Positions 50,207-59,078 of a stretch of 64,000 nucleotides of DNA are shown one piece after another (the first letter of the stretch is position 1; each line of letters opens with the position of its first letter). The notes below the pieces were generated by a model, which had not been told where the DNA came from, ran no database searches, and saw nothing but the letters and a program-made list of their open reading frames with translations. The position numbers and the translations under genes were made by a program. The DNA is from CALVZT01 sp964368755. GTDB lineage: Bacteria > Bacillota > Clostridia > Christensenellales > UBA1242. The stretch lies in contig CAYJCR010000001.1 in assembly GCA_964368755.1 (NCBI GenBank), positions 1 through 64,000 of the forward strand. Direction: 5' to 3'.

Positions 50207-51133
50207 ATGTCGAAGGTATATGATGTTGTTATATTAGGTGGTGGTCCAGCAGCTATTACTGCTGGTATTTATGCTAGGAGAGCAGGTCTTGACTGTATCA
50301 TTATAGAGAGGTCTATGCCAGGTGGACAAGTGGGCACGACATACGAAGTGTGCAACTTCCCTGGGACGATCAAGACTACCGGCATCGATTTGGCAACAAA
50401 GTTCTTCGAACATGCCAACTCTCTCAATATTGAGTTCGTTTTTGAAGAAGTGAAGAGCACTATTCTTGATGGAGATATCAAGACAATAGAAACCTTCGGA
50501 GGAACATATAAAGGTAGAACTGTCATAATATGTTTAGGGGCGGCAGTGCGCAAGCTCAACCTTGATAACGAGAGAAAATATATTGGTAAAGGAATAAGTT
50601 ACTGTGCTACATGTGATGGCAGTTTGTTCAAAGGCAAAGATGTCGTTGTTGTGGGTGGGGGTAATACTGCAATAGAAGATGCTTTGTATTTGGCAAATAT
50701 AGTTAACAAAGTTTATTTAGTACACCGTAGAGATGAGTTTAGAGCAGAGAAGATACTTAGTGATAGTCTCAAAAGCAAGTCGAATGTAGAACTTGTATTG
50801 AGTAGTGTTGTGACTGCTATAGATGGCAATGAAGCTGTTGATAGTATAACGGTCAACAATCTTGTAACCAAAGCTGATAGGAAGATTGATACACAAGGTG
50901 TGTTTGTAGCTATTGGCAGAGGCCCAGATACTGATGTCGTTGCTGGAGTCAAACTTGATGAGAAGGGATACATTATCTCTGACGAAAAGATGAGAACCAA
51001 TATAGCAGGAGTCTTTGTTGCGGGAGATATACGCAACACTCCACTTAGACAGATTGTGACTGCTTGTAGTGATGGAGCGATTGCAGCTACTAGTGCTTTT
51101 GAATATATTTCACTTAACAAAACGAAGAAATAA
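50207..51133 (+). CDS. trxB: thioredoxin reductase
   Basis: This 308-residue FAD/NADPH enzyme keeps thioredoxin reduced. Marks: FAD-binding VVILGGGPAAITAGIYARRAGLD (residues 6-28), MPGGQVGTTYEV, the redox pair C133-x-x-C136 in CATCDG, NADPH-binding VVVGGGNTAIEDALYLA, and the C-terminal TNIAGVFVAGDIRNTPLRQIVTACSDGAIAA. The ATG at 50207 has GCGAGG upstream; six residues of open frame upstream are excluded by the promoter. Flavin-type reductases of this shape can also use ferredoxin, but the NADPH glycine motif is intact. Confidence 0.94.
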   Translation: MSKVYDVVILGGGPAAITAGIYARRAGLDCIIIERSMPGGQVGTTYEVCNFPGTIKTTGIDLATKFFEHANSLNIEFVFEEVKSTILDGDIKTIETFGGTYKGRTVIICLGAAVRKLNLDNERKYIGKGISYCATCDGSLFKGKDVVVVGGGNTAIEDALYLANIVNKVYLVHRRDEFRAEKILSDSLKSKSNVELVLSSVVTAIDGNEAVDSITVNNLVTKADRKIDTQGVFVAIGRGPDTDVVAGVKLDEKGYIISDEKMRTNIAGVFVAGDIRNTPLRQIVTACSDGAIAATSAFEYISLNKTKK

Positions 51134-51150
51134 TAAGGAATACTTATGAT

Positions 51151-51188
51151 AAAAAGAATGAATTAAATTGCTTAATTCATTTTTTTTG
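51151..51188 (+). terminator. terminator of trxB
   Basis: AATGAATTAA (51157-51166), loop ATTGC, TTAATTCATT (51172-51181), then T7. It separates trxB from glmM. Confidence 0.92.
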
Positions 51189-51215
51189 TTATATTTTTTT
51201 ATATTTGGAGGGAAT

Positions 51216-52526
51216 ATATCTAAATTATTTGGTACCGATGGCATTAGGGGTGTTGCTATGCAAGATCTTACGCCTGAGAAGTTGCTTGTCTTAGGTAGGG
51301 CTATCGGGATAATGGTAGCAAAGTTATTTAGTGATAACAAAAAAATAATACTTGGATATGATACAAGAACAACTAGCGAGCTATTTGCAAATAGCATAAC
51401 TTGTGGCGTAGTAAGCCAAGGGGTTGATGTGTGCAATATTGGACTAGTATCTACACCAGTACTTGCATATGTGACTAAACATAGTGGTTATCCATGTGGT
51501 GTAATGATAACGGCAAGCCACAATGCTCCACAATACAACGGAATCAAGCTTTTTGGTAATGATGGACGCAAACTTAATAAGCAAGAGGAACAATTACAAC
51601 AAATAATAGATAATATGCACATATTTGAATACGTTAAATATGATGAATTGGGTAGTGTATCTATTGATAAAAAATCAGATAACAAATACATCTCCAGCAT
51701 GAGAAATAGGCTTCGTTCTATTGACAGAAAAGTAGTATTCGATTGCGCTAATGGTGCTACAAGTAGGTTTGTAAAAAAGATATTCTCTGGCAAAGTTCGC
51801 AACTTGGATATTGTCAACACAGGAGACAGTGGATTAGATGTGAATGTTAATTGTGGTGCTACTTGCGTACAGCCATTACAACAATATGTTGCAGACAATG
51901 ATTATGATATCGGCATAAGCTTCGACGGCGATGGAGATAGGATAATAATTGTTGATAAGGCTAACGTGTATGATGGAGATGACCTATTGTACATACTTGC
52001 CTCTTGTCAAGAGTCTACGGTAGTTGTAGGGACGATTATGGCTAATTTTGGTGTAGAAAAAGCTTTGCAACAAAAGGGTATTCAATTGATTCGCACCCCT
52101 GTTGGTGACAAACATATCTTGCAGACTATGAATGACAAAGACTTGTCGATAGGTGGCGAACAAGCGGGACATATCATTATGCAAAAGTACGAAAGTATTG
52201 GAGATGGTATCGCCGCTGCTATAGAAATACTCAACATACTTGGAGATAAACTATCCTTATCTAGCCTTACAGACGGGCTTGTCAAGTATCCGCAAGTTGT
52301 CAAAAATGTGTCCGTCAAAGATAAGAATATTATCTATGGCAAGGCTTTTGTAGAATACTTATATGCTTGCGAAAGCTTACTGCTAGATAGTGGAAGAATA
52401 GTTGTACGTCCTAGCGGAACGGAACCAGTAATACGTGTAATGGTAGAGGCATACGATGAACAAAAAGTTGATTTGTTTTCTTCTCAAATTGTTAGCAAAA
52501 TCAAAGAACTAGATAGTAATTGTTAG
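51216..52526 (+). CDS. glmM: phosphoglucosamine mutase, apparently starting at AUA
   Basis: This enzyme converts glucosamine 6-phosphate to glucosamine 1-phosphate for cell-wall UDP-GlcNAc. SKLFGTDGIRGVA is at the N-terminus, the phosphoserine is Ser101 in TASHNAPQYNGIKLFG, the metal loop is FDGDGDR, and the sugar-phosphate motif RPSGTEPVIRVMVE is at the C-terminus. No ATG or GTG lies in frame near the start. ATA at 51216 is exactly where the family has its Met and follows GGAGGG (51207-51212). Upstream TTG codons (51168, 51186) lie within the trxB terminator and lack a ribosome binding site. With the ATA start it is 436 residues, near the usual 445-450. Confidence 0.88.
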   Translation: MSKLFGTDGIRGVAMQDLTPEKLLVLGRAIGIMVAKLFSDNKKIILGYDTRTTSELFANSITCGVVSQGVDVCNIGLVSTPVLAYVTKHSGYPCGVMITASHNAPQYNGIKLFGNDGRKLNKQEEQLQQIIDNMHIFEYVKYDELGSVSIDKKSDNKYISSMRNRLRSIDRKVVFDCANGATSRFVKKIFSGKVRNLDIVNTGDSGLDVNVNCGATCVQPLQQYVADNDYDIGISFDGDGDRIIIVDKANVYDGDDLLYILASCQESTVVVGTIMANFGVEKALQQKGIQLIRTPVGDKHILQTMNDKDLSIGGEQAGHIIMQKYESIGDGIAAAIEILNILGDKLSLSSLTDGLVKYPQVVKNVSVKDKNIIYGKAFVEYLYACESLLLDSGRIVVRPSGTEPVIRVMVEAYDEQKVDLFSSQIVSKIKELDSNC

Positions 52527-52540
52527 CAAAAACAAAACAA

Positions 52541-52569
52541 TTGACAATAGACCCTATTAACGATATAAT
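52541..52569 (+). promoter_or_regulatory. perfect consensus promoter of the pseudouridine synthase gene
   Basis: TTGACA (52541-52546), 17-base spacer, TATAAT (52564-52569). Confidence 0.88.
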
Positions 52570-52594
52570 AAGCACATAAATTGGAGTGAACAAT

Positions 52595-53281
52595 ATGTGC
52601 GATGTTATATACGAAGACAATCATATAATAGTTGTCATCAAGCCTCAGAATATGCCAGTACAAGAAGATGAGACAAAAGATCTTGACCTTCTTACAGACA
52701 TTAAGAATTATATCAAAGAGAAGTATAACAAGCCTGGTAATGTATTTGTAGGACTTGTACACAGACTTGATAGACCAACTGGCGGAGTAATGGTGTTTGC
52801 AAGGACCTCAAAGGCCGCTAGCAGACTAAGCGAGCAGATTCGTGGAGACGAATTCGAAAAGAAGTATTTGGCCGTTGTAACAGGCGTTCCAAGGCTCAAA
52901 CAAGCCCGTCTTACCAATTATCTAAAGAAAGATGAAGTCAATAATATTGTCAAACTCGCAGGTTCATTGGAGACAGGGGCTAAGAAAGCAGAGTTGTATT
53001 ACAAAGTTGTTGATAGCAATGACAAAAGAACTCTCGTAGACGTTGATTTGTATACAGGCAGAACTCATCAGATACGTGTTCAGATGGCGAATATTGGTTG
53101 CCCAGTATATGGAGATACCAAGTATGGCAAGATAGAGAAAGTTCCAACCAAGATGGCTTTGTGGGCAACAGAGATCAAGTTTAATCACCCTGTGAACAAA
53201 CAAAGAATGGTGTTCAAAGTAATGCCTCCGGAAGAAAAACCTTGGACAGAGTTTAATCTAGAACAAGTCAAGGGCATATAG
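52595..53281 (+). CDS. RluA-family pseudouridine synthase
   Basis: A 228-residue RNA pseudouridine synthase lacking an S4 domain. The catalytic aspartate is D59 in LVHRLDRPTGGVMVFAR. Other marks are VIKPQNMPVQ at the start, KKYLAVVTG, and VDLYTGRTHQIRVQMANIGCPVYGD near the C-terminus. TTGGAGTG lies before the ATG at 52595, preferred over an in-frame GTG at 52586 inside that site. The short form acts on rRNA or tRNA in relatives; the exact uridine cannot be read from sequence. Confidence 0.88.
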   Translation: MCDVIYEDNHIIVVIKPQNMPVQEDETKDLDLLTDIKNYIKEKYNKPGNVFVGLVHRLDRPTGGVMVFARTSKAASRLSEQIRGDEFEKKYLAVVTGVPRLKQARLTNYLKKDEVNNIVKLAGSLETGAKKAELYYKVVDSNDKRTLVDVDLYTGRTHQIRVQMANIGCPVYGDTKYGKIEKVPTKMALWATEIKFNHPVNKQRMVFKVMPPEEKPWTEFNLEQVKGI

Positions 53282-53371
53282 ATTGCTTTTTGGTTTGCTT
53301 AACGTAAGATGGGTACAATAATATATCATTAGAATGCAGGTATATATAAGATAATTCATTCACTGAATACG

Positions 53372-53411
53372 CAAAAAAAGCACTTGGAATAGTTCCAGGT
53401 GCTTTATTTAT
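53372..53411. terminator. bidirectional terminator between convergent genes
   Basis: AGCACTTGGAA (53379-53389), TAG, TTCCAGGTGCT (53393-53403) with one G-U. A7 on the left gives a T7 tract for the minus-strand methyltransferase gene, and a T-rich tract on the right serves the plus strand. Confidence 0.88.
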
Positions 53412-53422
53412 TACAAACTTAA

Positions 53423-54277
53423 TTATTTGTTGATGTACATTCCACTTGCTCCACAAGGTAAGGCTATACCTTCGTTAGTAGGTAGGGCAACTTCATAGCT
53501 TTCTACTCCATTATCAACACCAAGTGCAAGTTTGATAATATTAGTTAACACTATTGGCTGTAATCCTGTGGTATAGCTGTTGATTAAGAAGAATAGTGGT
53601 TTGTCAGATAGGACTTCGCTACAAGTCTTGACAAGATCAAATAAGTCGTTCTCTATCTTCCACATTTCGCCATTTGGTCCTCTGCCATAGCTAGGTGGAT
53701 CCATAATGATAGCATCATATTTCTTCCCGCGTTTGATCTCACGTAAGACAAACTTTTTGCAGTCGTCGACGATGAATCTAACAGGCTTATCACTAAGTCC
53801 GGACAAAGCTAAGTTTTCTTTGGCTCTATCGACCATATTCTTGGCACTATCAACGTGAGTGACACTTGCTCCAGCTGAGGCACAAGCAACGCTTGCTCCA
53901 CCGGTATAGGCAAATAAGTTGAGTACACTTATTGGTCTGCCTGCATTCTTGATGAGATCCATCATAATCTGCCAGTTAACTGCTTGTTCTGGAAAAAGCC
54001 CTGTGTGTTTGAATCCCATAGGTTTGACTTTGAACTTGAGCTTATTCCAGCTCACAACCCATTCGCTTGGTATAGGTGAGAGGTAACTCCACTCTCCGCC
54101 GCCACCTTCACGGATATACTTGGCGTTAAGCCCAGGAAATCTATCCATATTCATTCTACTTGGCCATATTACTTGTGGATCCGGACGGAGCAGAGTTATA
54201 TCTTTCCATCTTTCTAGCTTCATTCCATTGCCAGTTGCTATGACTTCATAGTCTTTCCAACCTTGTGCTATTTTCAT
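53423..54277 (-). CDS. class I SAM-dependent methyltransferase, RlmI/RlmK-like
   Basis: A 284-residue Rossmann-fold methyltransferase. SAM-binding motif I is NLFAYTGGASVACASAGA (about residues 119-136), with acidic VDSAKNMV next and the catalytic-type motif IIMDPPSYGRGPNGE (about 190-204). The overall form matches the rRNA/RNA methyltransferase branch related to RlmI and RlmK, without a PUA domain. The ribosome binding site is AAGGGGG. It starts 23 bases after the ileS stop on the same strand, so it is the distal gene of the T-box-controlled ileS operon. The substrate is unknown. Confidence 0.82.
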   Translation of the reverse strand: MKIAQGWKDYEVIATGNGMKLERWKDITLLRPDPQVIWPSRMNMDRFPGLNAKYIREGGGGEWSYLSPIPSEWVVSWNKLKFKVKPMGFKHTGLFPEQAVNWQIMMDLIKNAGRPISVLNLFAYTGGASVACASAGASVTHVDSAKNMVDRAKENLALSGLSDKPVRFIVDDCKKFVLREIKRGKKYDAIIMDPPSYGRGPNGEMWKIENDLFDLVKTCSEVLSDKPLFFLINSYTTGLQPIVLTNIIKLALGVDNGVESYEVALPTNEGIALPCGASGMYINK

Positions 54278-54300
54278 ATTAATACCCCCTTGGGTGTAAG

Positions 54301-57300
54301 TTAAATATTTGCTTTAAGTAGGACTGTTGCTTGTTCTCCACCAACTTCGACTGTTTTCTTGATATCTGGATTGGATATCTTACTACCGAAGTCAGATACA
54401 AGGACATCTTGTATGATCCTATCTTTGTACTTTGTGATAACTTTATGGAGCAATTCGCTCTCGGTCTCAATAGTGAGGCATACACGTTGTTCTATCTTGA
54501 AGTCGGCTTCTTTACGCAATACTTGTGCACTACGTACAAGTTCACGGAACAATCCTTCAAGAGTAAGTTCTTCATCTATTGTGATATCAAGAACTACTGT
54601 ATAGCCACCTTCAACTGCTATAACGAAGTCTTCTTTTGGCTTATAGCTTAGTGTAAATACATTACTATCAAGGTCAACAAAACTACCAACAGATACTTTG
54701 CCACTAGCATATTGAGCTGTTGCCTTCGCCATATCTTCATCGCTGAGAGCAAGAAGTTCATTCTTCAACTTTTGGACATCGCCCTTGAGTACGGCTCCGG
54801 CTGTTTTGAAGTTAATAGAAAGGAAACTGGTGTTGAATAAACTATTATCTTTTTCGAACACAATGTTCTTGATGTTAAGTTCTTCTCTAACAATACTCTC
54901 CAAGTCTTGTACTGCACGTTTTGCTCTATCATCGACAACGAGATACATAGTCTTCAAAGGCTGTTTGACCTTGAGCTGTTTTTCATTACGCAATCTTTGT
55001 GCTATTGCTATGATATCACGTGATATCTTGACATCATCAAGAATGTTCTTATCGTCTATTTGCATAACTTGTGTAGGAAAGTCACTAAGAAGCACGGATT
55101 TTGCAGACTTTGGCTCAATCTCTCTAACCATATTCTGCCAGATATAATCTGTTATAAAAGGCATAACTGGTGCCATAACTCCACACATAGCTTTGATTGC
55201 ATGATACAAGCAATAATATGCAGTCATTTGGTCATCATGGTTCTCAGATTTCCAAAAACGTTTGCGATTAACTCTTATATAGAAGTTGGAGACATCGTCT
55301 ACTAAGTCTTCAAAGTCTTTGACGGTAAGGTAACTCTTATGTTCTGCATAATTGCGATCGGCATCAGCTACGAACTTGTTGATACTCTCCAATAGCCACT
55401 TGTCTGAGACAGTCAAAGATGAAGGATTTACTTTGAAGTTGCTGATATCTGGATTGTCGATACAAGCATAAGTATTGAAGAAAGTATATATATTCCAGAA
55501 TCCCAACATCTTACGCCTAGCTTCATCGGTAAGTGTATAACCAAACCTCATATCATTGGTTGGATTAGCTCCGCCGTACAAATATCTTATAGTATCGGCT
55601 CCTACCTTGTCGGCTACTATATCGCATTCAAGACTATTGCCGCCACTCTTATGGAACTCATTGCCGTTCTCATCTCTTACATATTGATATGTAACGATCT
55701 TCTTGTATGGAGCTTTGCCGGTCAAGACAACACTCATAACTAGTAGTGAATAGAACCATAACTTGATCTGTTCAATCATCTCACAGACATAGTCGGAAGG
55801 GAAGTTGTTATTGAAATACTCTTTGTCAGTAAAGTATTTTTTGGTACTAAAAGGTGTAATACCTGCATCAAGCCAGCAATCTCCGACTTCAGGAACACGT
55901 GATACTGTCTCTCCACATTCTGGACATTTGATCTTGACATTGTCTATCCAAGGACGATGCAAGTGAGGTATCTTATCTATCTCTTCTGGATTGACTGCAA
56001 GCTTGCGCAACTCTTCCATACTGCCTACAACGTGGACATGTCCACATTTTTCACAAACATAGAATGGAAGTGGTAATCCGTAGAATCTGCTACGAGAAAT
56101 ATTCCAATCTCCCATATTGAGTAACCAATCTGTCATACGCTTCTTGGCATATGCTGGTTGGAACTCTACGTCATCGATCGCCTTAAGAAGCATAGGTCTA
56201 AGTTCGTCGATACGTATATACCAAGTAGAGATGAGCTTGTATACAAGGTCAGTCTTACATCTCCAGCAGAATGGATAACTGTGTTTGTATGGATGAGCAT
56301 AGAGTAGTTTGCTGTCTTGCTTTAATCTACCAACAACATCATCAACAACATCAGTTGTCTTCTTGCCAGCAACGAATCCACAGTTGTCTAACATAACGCC
56401 TTGTTCGTTGATTGGGCATATCTCAGGGAGATTATGTACTTTGCCAAGTTCGAAGTCCTCGGCACCACATCCTGGGGCAATATGTACTACACCACTACCT
56501 TCGGTATTATCAACTTGATCCCAAGGAACAATCTTGTGAACAAACCTCTGTTCTTCGAGCTCTGGGAAACATGTTTCGTAACTAAGGCCTACAAGATCTC
56601 TGCCACTAAACTCTTCTATAATCTCTGCATCATCTCTTAATACTTTGGCTACAGCTTCTTTGTTCATGACAAGAAGCTCACCTGTTGACTTCTGTCTTAC
56701 TTTTGCATAAGTAAACTCAGGGTTAACAGCCAATGCTACGTTGGCAGTCAAAGTCCATGGAGTCGTTGTCCATGCAACCATTTTGTAATCCTTGCCAACA
56801 ACTGGAAGCTTAATGAATATTGCTGTGTGTGTTACCTCTTTGTAACTACCTGCCATCTCATGCTCTGACAAACTTGTCCCACATCTTGGGCACCATACCA
56901 TTGGACGATTCTTCTTAACAATCCAACCTTTTTCGTCACATTTTTTCAAGAAATGCCAAATAGCAGTTATATTCTCATCAGAGTTGGTATAATAACTGTG
57001 ATCCCAATCCATCCATTGTCCCATACGTATACTTTGATTGGTTATCTCGTTGGCAAAATAATTAACTCTTTCAATACACTTATTAGTGAATTTGTCGATA
57101 CCATAATCAACAATCTCAGGTTTGCCGTTAAGACCAAGCTCTTTCTCAACATTGACTTCTACCCACATACCTTGTGCATCAAAACCATTCTGATATTGAC
57201 AACTTCTGCCTTTCATAGCATTGTATTTGATTGTTATATCTTTGAGAGTTCTGCCCCAAATATGGTGCACGCCTGATCTGTTGTTGGCAGTAATAGGGCC

Positions 57301-57432
57301 GTCAAGAAAACGGAATCGATCGTGTCCTTCATTTTTTTTCACAAGCTCGTGAAAACAATCATCTTTCTTCCAATGCTCTAGCATATCGTGTTCCATCTTG
57401 ATAAAGTCTGGCATTGCAACTTCTTTCTTCAT
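54301..57432 (-). CDS. ileS: isoleucyl-tRNA synthetase (IleRS2-like) with GxHH signature
   Basis: A 1043-residue class I synthetase charging tRNA-Ile. It has the Rossmann core (FLDGPITANN near 42-51), the editing domain (MVAWTTTPWTLTANVALAVNPE), zinc ribbons (CPRCGTSL, then CEKCGH and CPECGE), and an anticodon-binding domain (about 690-1040). Where the class I family has HxGH this protein has G54-V55-H56-H57. The KMSKS loop reads EFHKSGGN, keeping the second lysine. Both differ from canonical enzymes; GxHH has been reported in some IleRS2 proteins, where it confers mupirocin hyper-resistance. AAGGAG precedes the ATG. It is controlled by an upstream T-box leader. Confidence 0.95.
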   Translation of the reverse strand: MKKEVAMPDFIKMEHDMLEHWKKDDCFHELVKKNEGHDRFRFLDGPITANNRSGVHHIWGRTLKDITIKYNAMKGRSCQYQNGFDAQGMWVEVNVEKELGLNGKPEIVDYGIDKFTNKCIERVNYFANEITNQSIRMGQWMDWDHSYYTNSDENITAIWHFLKKCDEKGWIVKKNRPMVWCPRCGTSLSEHEMAGSYKEVTHTAIFIKLPVVGKDYKMVAWTTTPWTLTANVALAVNPEFTYAKVRQKSTGELLVMNKEAVAKVLRDDAEIIEEFSGRDLVGLSYETCFPELEEQRFVHKIVPWDQVDNTEGSGVVHIAPGCGAEDFELGKVHNLPEICPINEQGVMLDNCGFVAGKKTTDVVDDVVGRLKQDSKLLYAHPYKHSYPFCWRCKTDLVYKLISTWYIRIDELRPMLLKAIDDVEFQPAYAKKRMTDWLLNMGDWNISRSRFYGLPLPFYVCEKCGHVHVVGSMEELRKLAVNPEEIDKIPHLHRPWIDNVKIKCPECGETVSRVPEVGDCWLDAGITPFSTKKYFTDKEYFNNNFPSDYVCEMIEQIKLWFYSLLVMSVVLTGKAPYKKIVTYQYVRDENGNEFHKSGGNSLECDIVADKVGADTIRYLYGGANPTNDMRFGYTLTDEARRKMLGFWNIYTFFNTYACIDNPDISNFKVNPSSLTVSDKWLLESINKFVADADRNYAEHKSYLTVKDFEDLVDDVSNFYIRVNRKRFWKSENHDDQMTAYYCLYHAIKAMCGVMAPVMPFITDYIWQNMVREIEPKSAKSVLLSDFPTQVMQIDDKNILDDVKISRDIIAIAQRLRNEKQLKVKQPLKTMYLVVDDRAKRAVQDLESIVREELNIKNIVFEKDNSLFNTSFLSINFKTAGAVLKGDVQKLKNELLALSDEDMAKATAQYASGKVSVGSFVDLDSNVFTLSYKPKEDFVIAVEGGYTVVLDITIDEELTLEGLFRELVRSAQVLRKEADFKIEQRVCLTIETESELLHKVITKYKDRIIQDVLVSDFGSKISNPDIKKTVEVGGEQATVLLKANI

Positions 57433-57722
57433 ACTATTCTCCTTAGGTTATAATCTTGATAATTGCCTTGCGTGAAAGTGGCTAAAAAAAACAAAAATCC
57501 TTGCGTCATAAGACCTGCAAGGGTTCACCACTTATAACAAAATACTAACATATTCGGCTCTTGTATCGTGGAGCAGACGGACAAACTTACTGGATACTTT
57601 CAGCTCATCTGCTGTTAGGGGATACCTACTCAAGCACTATATTAACCTTCCACCTATGGTTAACTCTCTGAGATAGCTTGTATTGAATAGACGTGTCCTA
57701 ATTACGCAATCATTATTAAGTT
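57433..57722 (-). promoter_or_regulatory. T-box leader of ileS
   Basis: On the minus strand the ~290-nt leader has a Stem I apical region with AGAGAG near 57655, an isoleucine specifier codon candidate AUC inside GGTATCCCC (near 57630), the T-box bulge UGGU within TGGTGAACCC (57530-57521), which complements ACCA of uncharged tRNA-Ile, and a competing terminator CCTTGC/GCAAGG (57522-57517 and 57504-57499) followed by a T-rich tract. Uncharged tRNA-Ile would stabilise the antiterminator and allow ileS expression. Confidence 0.88.
57484..57523 (-). terminator. regulated terminator of the ileS T-box
   Basis: CCTTGC and GCAAGG arms with a T-rich tail at 57498-57484 on the minus strand. The 5' arm overlaps the end of the T-box sequence, as expected for mutually exclusive folding. 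Confidence 0.85.
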
Positions 57723-57728
57723 GACTAC

Positions 57729-57757
57729 ATTATAGTTAAAGTGAGACTTTTTGTCAA
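57729..57757 (-). promoter_or_regulatory. perfect consensus promoter of the ileS operon
   Basis: Minus-strand TTGACA (57757-57752), 17-base spacer, TATAAT (57734-57729). Transcription should begin near 57722. Confidence 0.9.
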
Positions 57758-57779
57758 GCGTGTTGTATCAAAAAAACTA

Positions 57780-57808
57780 GTGACTTTTGTCTAGCTATTT
57801 GTTATAAT
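57780..57808 (+). promoter_or_regulatory. promoter of ung
   Basis: GTGACT (57780-57785), 17-base spacer, TATAAT (57803-57808), extended TG at 57800-57801. It is divergent from the ileS promoter. Confidence 0.6.
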
Positions 57809-57823
57809 GAATCAAGGTGGATT

Positions 57824-58486
57824 ATGTTCTATATAACAAAGAATTGGTACGAAATATTAAAAGATGAGTTTGGCAAAGATTATTTTAGCCGTTTGCAGAA
57901 CTTTTTGTCTCAAGAATATAGTTCTAAGACTATATTCCCAGAGCCAAAGAATGTATTCAATGCACTCAATTTAACCAAGTTCGACGATGTCAAAGTCGTC
58001 ATCATTGGACAAGACCCATATATTGGAGATGGGCAGGCGCATGGATTGTGTTTTTCGGTAGAGAAAGTTGCTCCACCACCAAGCCTAGTCAATATATACA
58101 AAGAACTCCACAGTGATATTGGTTGCACCATACCTTCTACTGGAAATCTTACTAAGTGGGCAAAACAAGGAGTACTCCTTCTCAATAGTGTTCTAACAGT
58201 TGAACGTGGTAAGTCATATTCTCATCGCAATCAAGGTTGGGAACAGTTTACTCATACAATAATAGAGAAATTGGCTAAGAGGACCACTCCAATAGTATTC
58301 TTGCTATGGGGAAGTGGAGCCAAGAGTATTGTCAAAGATGTAGATCTAAGTCATCATCACGTATTGCAGGCAGCACACCCAAGTCCACTGTCTGCCTATA
58401 ATGGATTCTTTGGTTGTAAGCATTTTTCGAAGACAAATGAACTGCTTATTCAAGACGGATTAACACCAATAGATTGGCAGATATAA
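57824..58486 (+). CDS. ung: uracil-DNA glycosylase, family 1
   Basis: This 220-residue enzyme removes uracil from DNA. The catalytic water-activating aspartate is D64 in VIIGQDPYIG, with GQAHGLCFSV, LLLNSVLTVE, FLLWGSGAK and the minor-groove loop HPSPLSAYNGFFGCKHFSKTN containing H185. All key residues are present and the length is normal. AAGGTGG precedes the ATG. The next gene starts 10 bases after the stop. Confidence 0.96.
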   Translation: MFYITKNWYEILKDEFGKDYFSRLQNFLSQEYSSKTIFPEPKNVFNALNLTKFDDVKVVIIGQDPYIGDGQAHGLCFSVEKVAPPPSLVNIYKELHSDIGCTIPSTGNLTKWAKQGVLLLNSVLTVERGKSYSHRNQGWEQFTHTIIEKLAKRTTPIVFLLWGSGAKSIVKDVDLSHHHVLQAAHPSPLSAYNGFFGCKHFSKTNELLIQDGLTPIDWQI

Positions 58487-58496
58487 GGAGAGAATA

Positions 58497-59009
58497 ATGG
58501 ACGCAGTATATATAGTTGTTATAGTCATATTGAGTATTTTACTTGTTATCACAGTAGGCTTTCTTATTAGAGCAAGCGTTAAGACTAGTGCCCCAAAAGA
58601 AAGTGGTGGAATAAACGGGGATATAAACAATCTTAGGCTCAATACTCAATTTATGCATCAGACTGAGATAGATTTTATGAATGCTTTGCTCAAAGTATTA
58701 CCAAGGACTTGTTTGATTTTGGCCAAAGTTCCTTTGAGATACTTGGCAGTCCCTACTGTTGGTAATGTGTCAGGGGATACGTTCAAAAAAGCTGTTGATT
58801 TCTGCATATTCAACCAGACCAATATGATGCCACTATTAGTCATAGACTTATATGACGCTACTTTTGAAAAACGTGGTATTGACAAACAAGATGCAGATGT
58901 GGATAGAGTTCTTAAGAAGATTGGACTATCAACTGTCACAATAAGCACAGAGAAAGAATATGACAAAGATAAAATTCGTCAAGCAATAATATCTGTCTTG
59001 TCGAACTAA
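58497..59009 (+). CDS. membrane-anchored DUF2726-like protein
   Basis: A 170-residue protein with one N-terminal helix (about residues 3-25) followed by a soluble domain. The pattern EIDFMNALLKVLPRTCLILAKV, then AVDFCIFNQTNMMPLLVIDLYD, then a helix and the end TVTISTEKEYDKDKIRQAI follows DUF2726, a nuclease-like (PD-(D/E)xK-related) family of unknown function. The acidic residues VDF and VIDLYD are kept, but the full catalytic set is not certain. It is in an operon with ung, which hints at a DNA repair or nucleic-acid role. Confidence 0.6.
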   Translation: MDAVYIVVIVILSILLVITVGFLIRASVKTSAPKESGGINGDINNLRLNTQFMHQTEIDFMNALLKVLPRTCLILAKVPLRYLAVPTVGNVSGDTFKKAVDFCIFNQTNMMPLLVIDLYDATFEKRGIDKQDADVDRVLKKIGLSTVTISTEKEYDKDKIRQAIISVLSN

Positions 59010-59021
59010 CTTGTTGGGTTG

Positions 59022-59070
59022 TAAAAAATAGGCCTTATTGAGAAAATGTACTCAATAAGACCTTTTTTTG
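59022..59070. terminator. bidirectional terminator (DUF2726-like gene and SRP RNA)
   Basis: GGCCTTATTGAG (59031-59042) pairs with CTCAATAAGACC (59051-59062), with one mismatch-like G-A step. T7 follows on the plus strand and A6 precedes it for the minus strand. Confidence 0.85.
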
Positions 59071-59078
59071 TATAAAAA

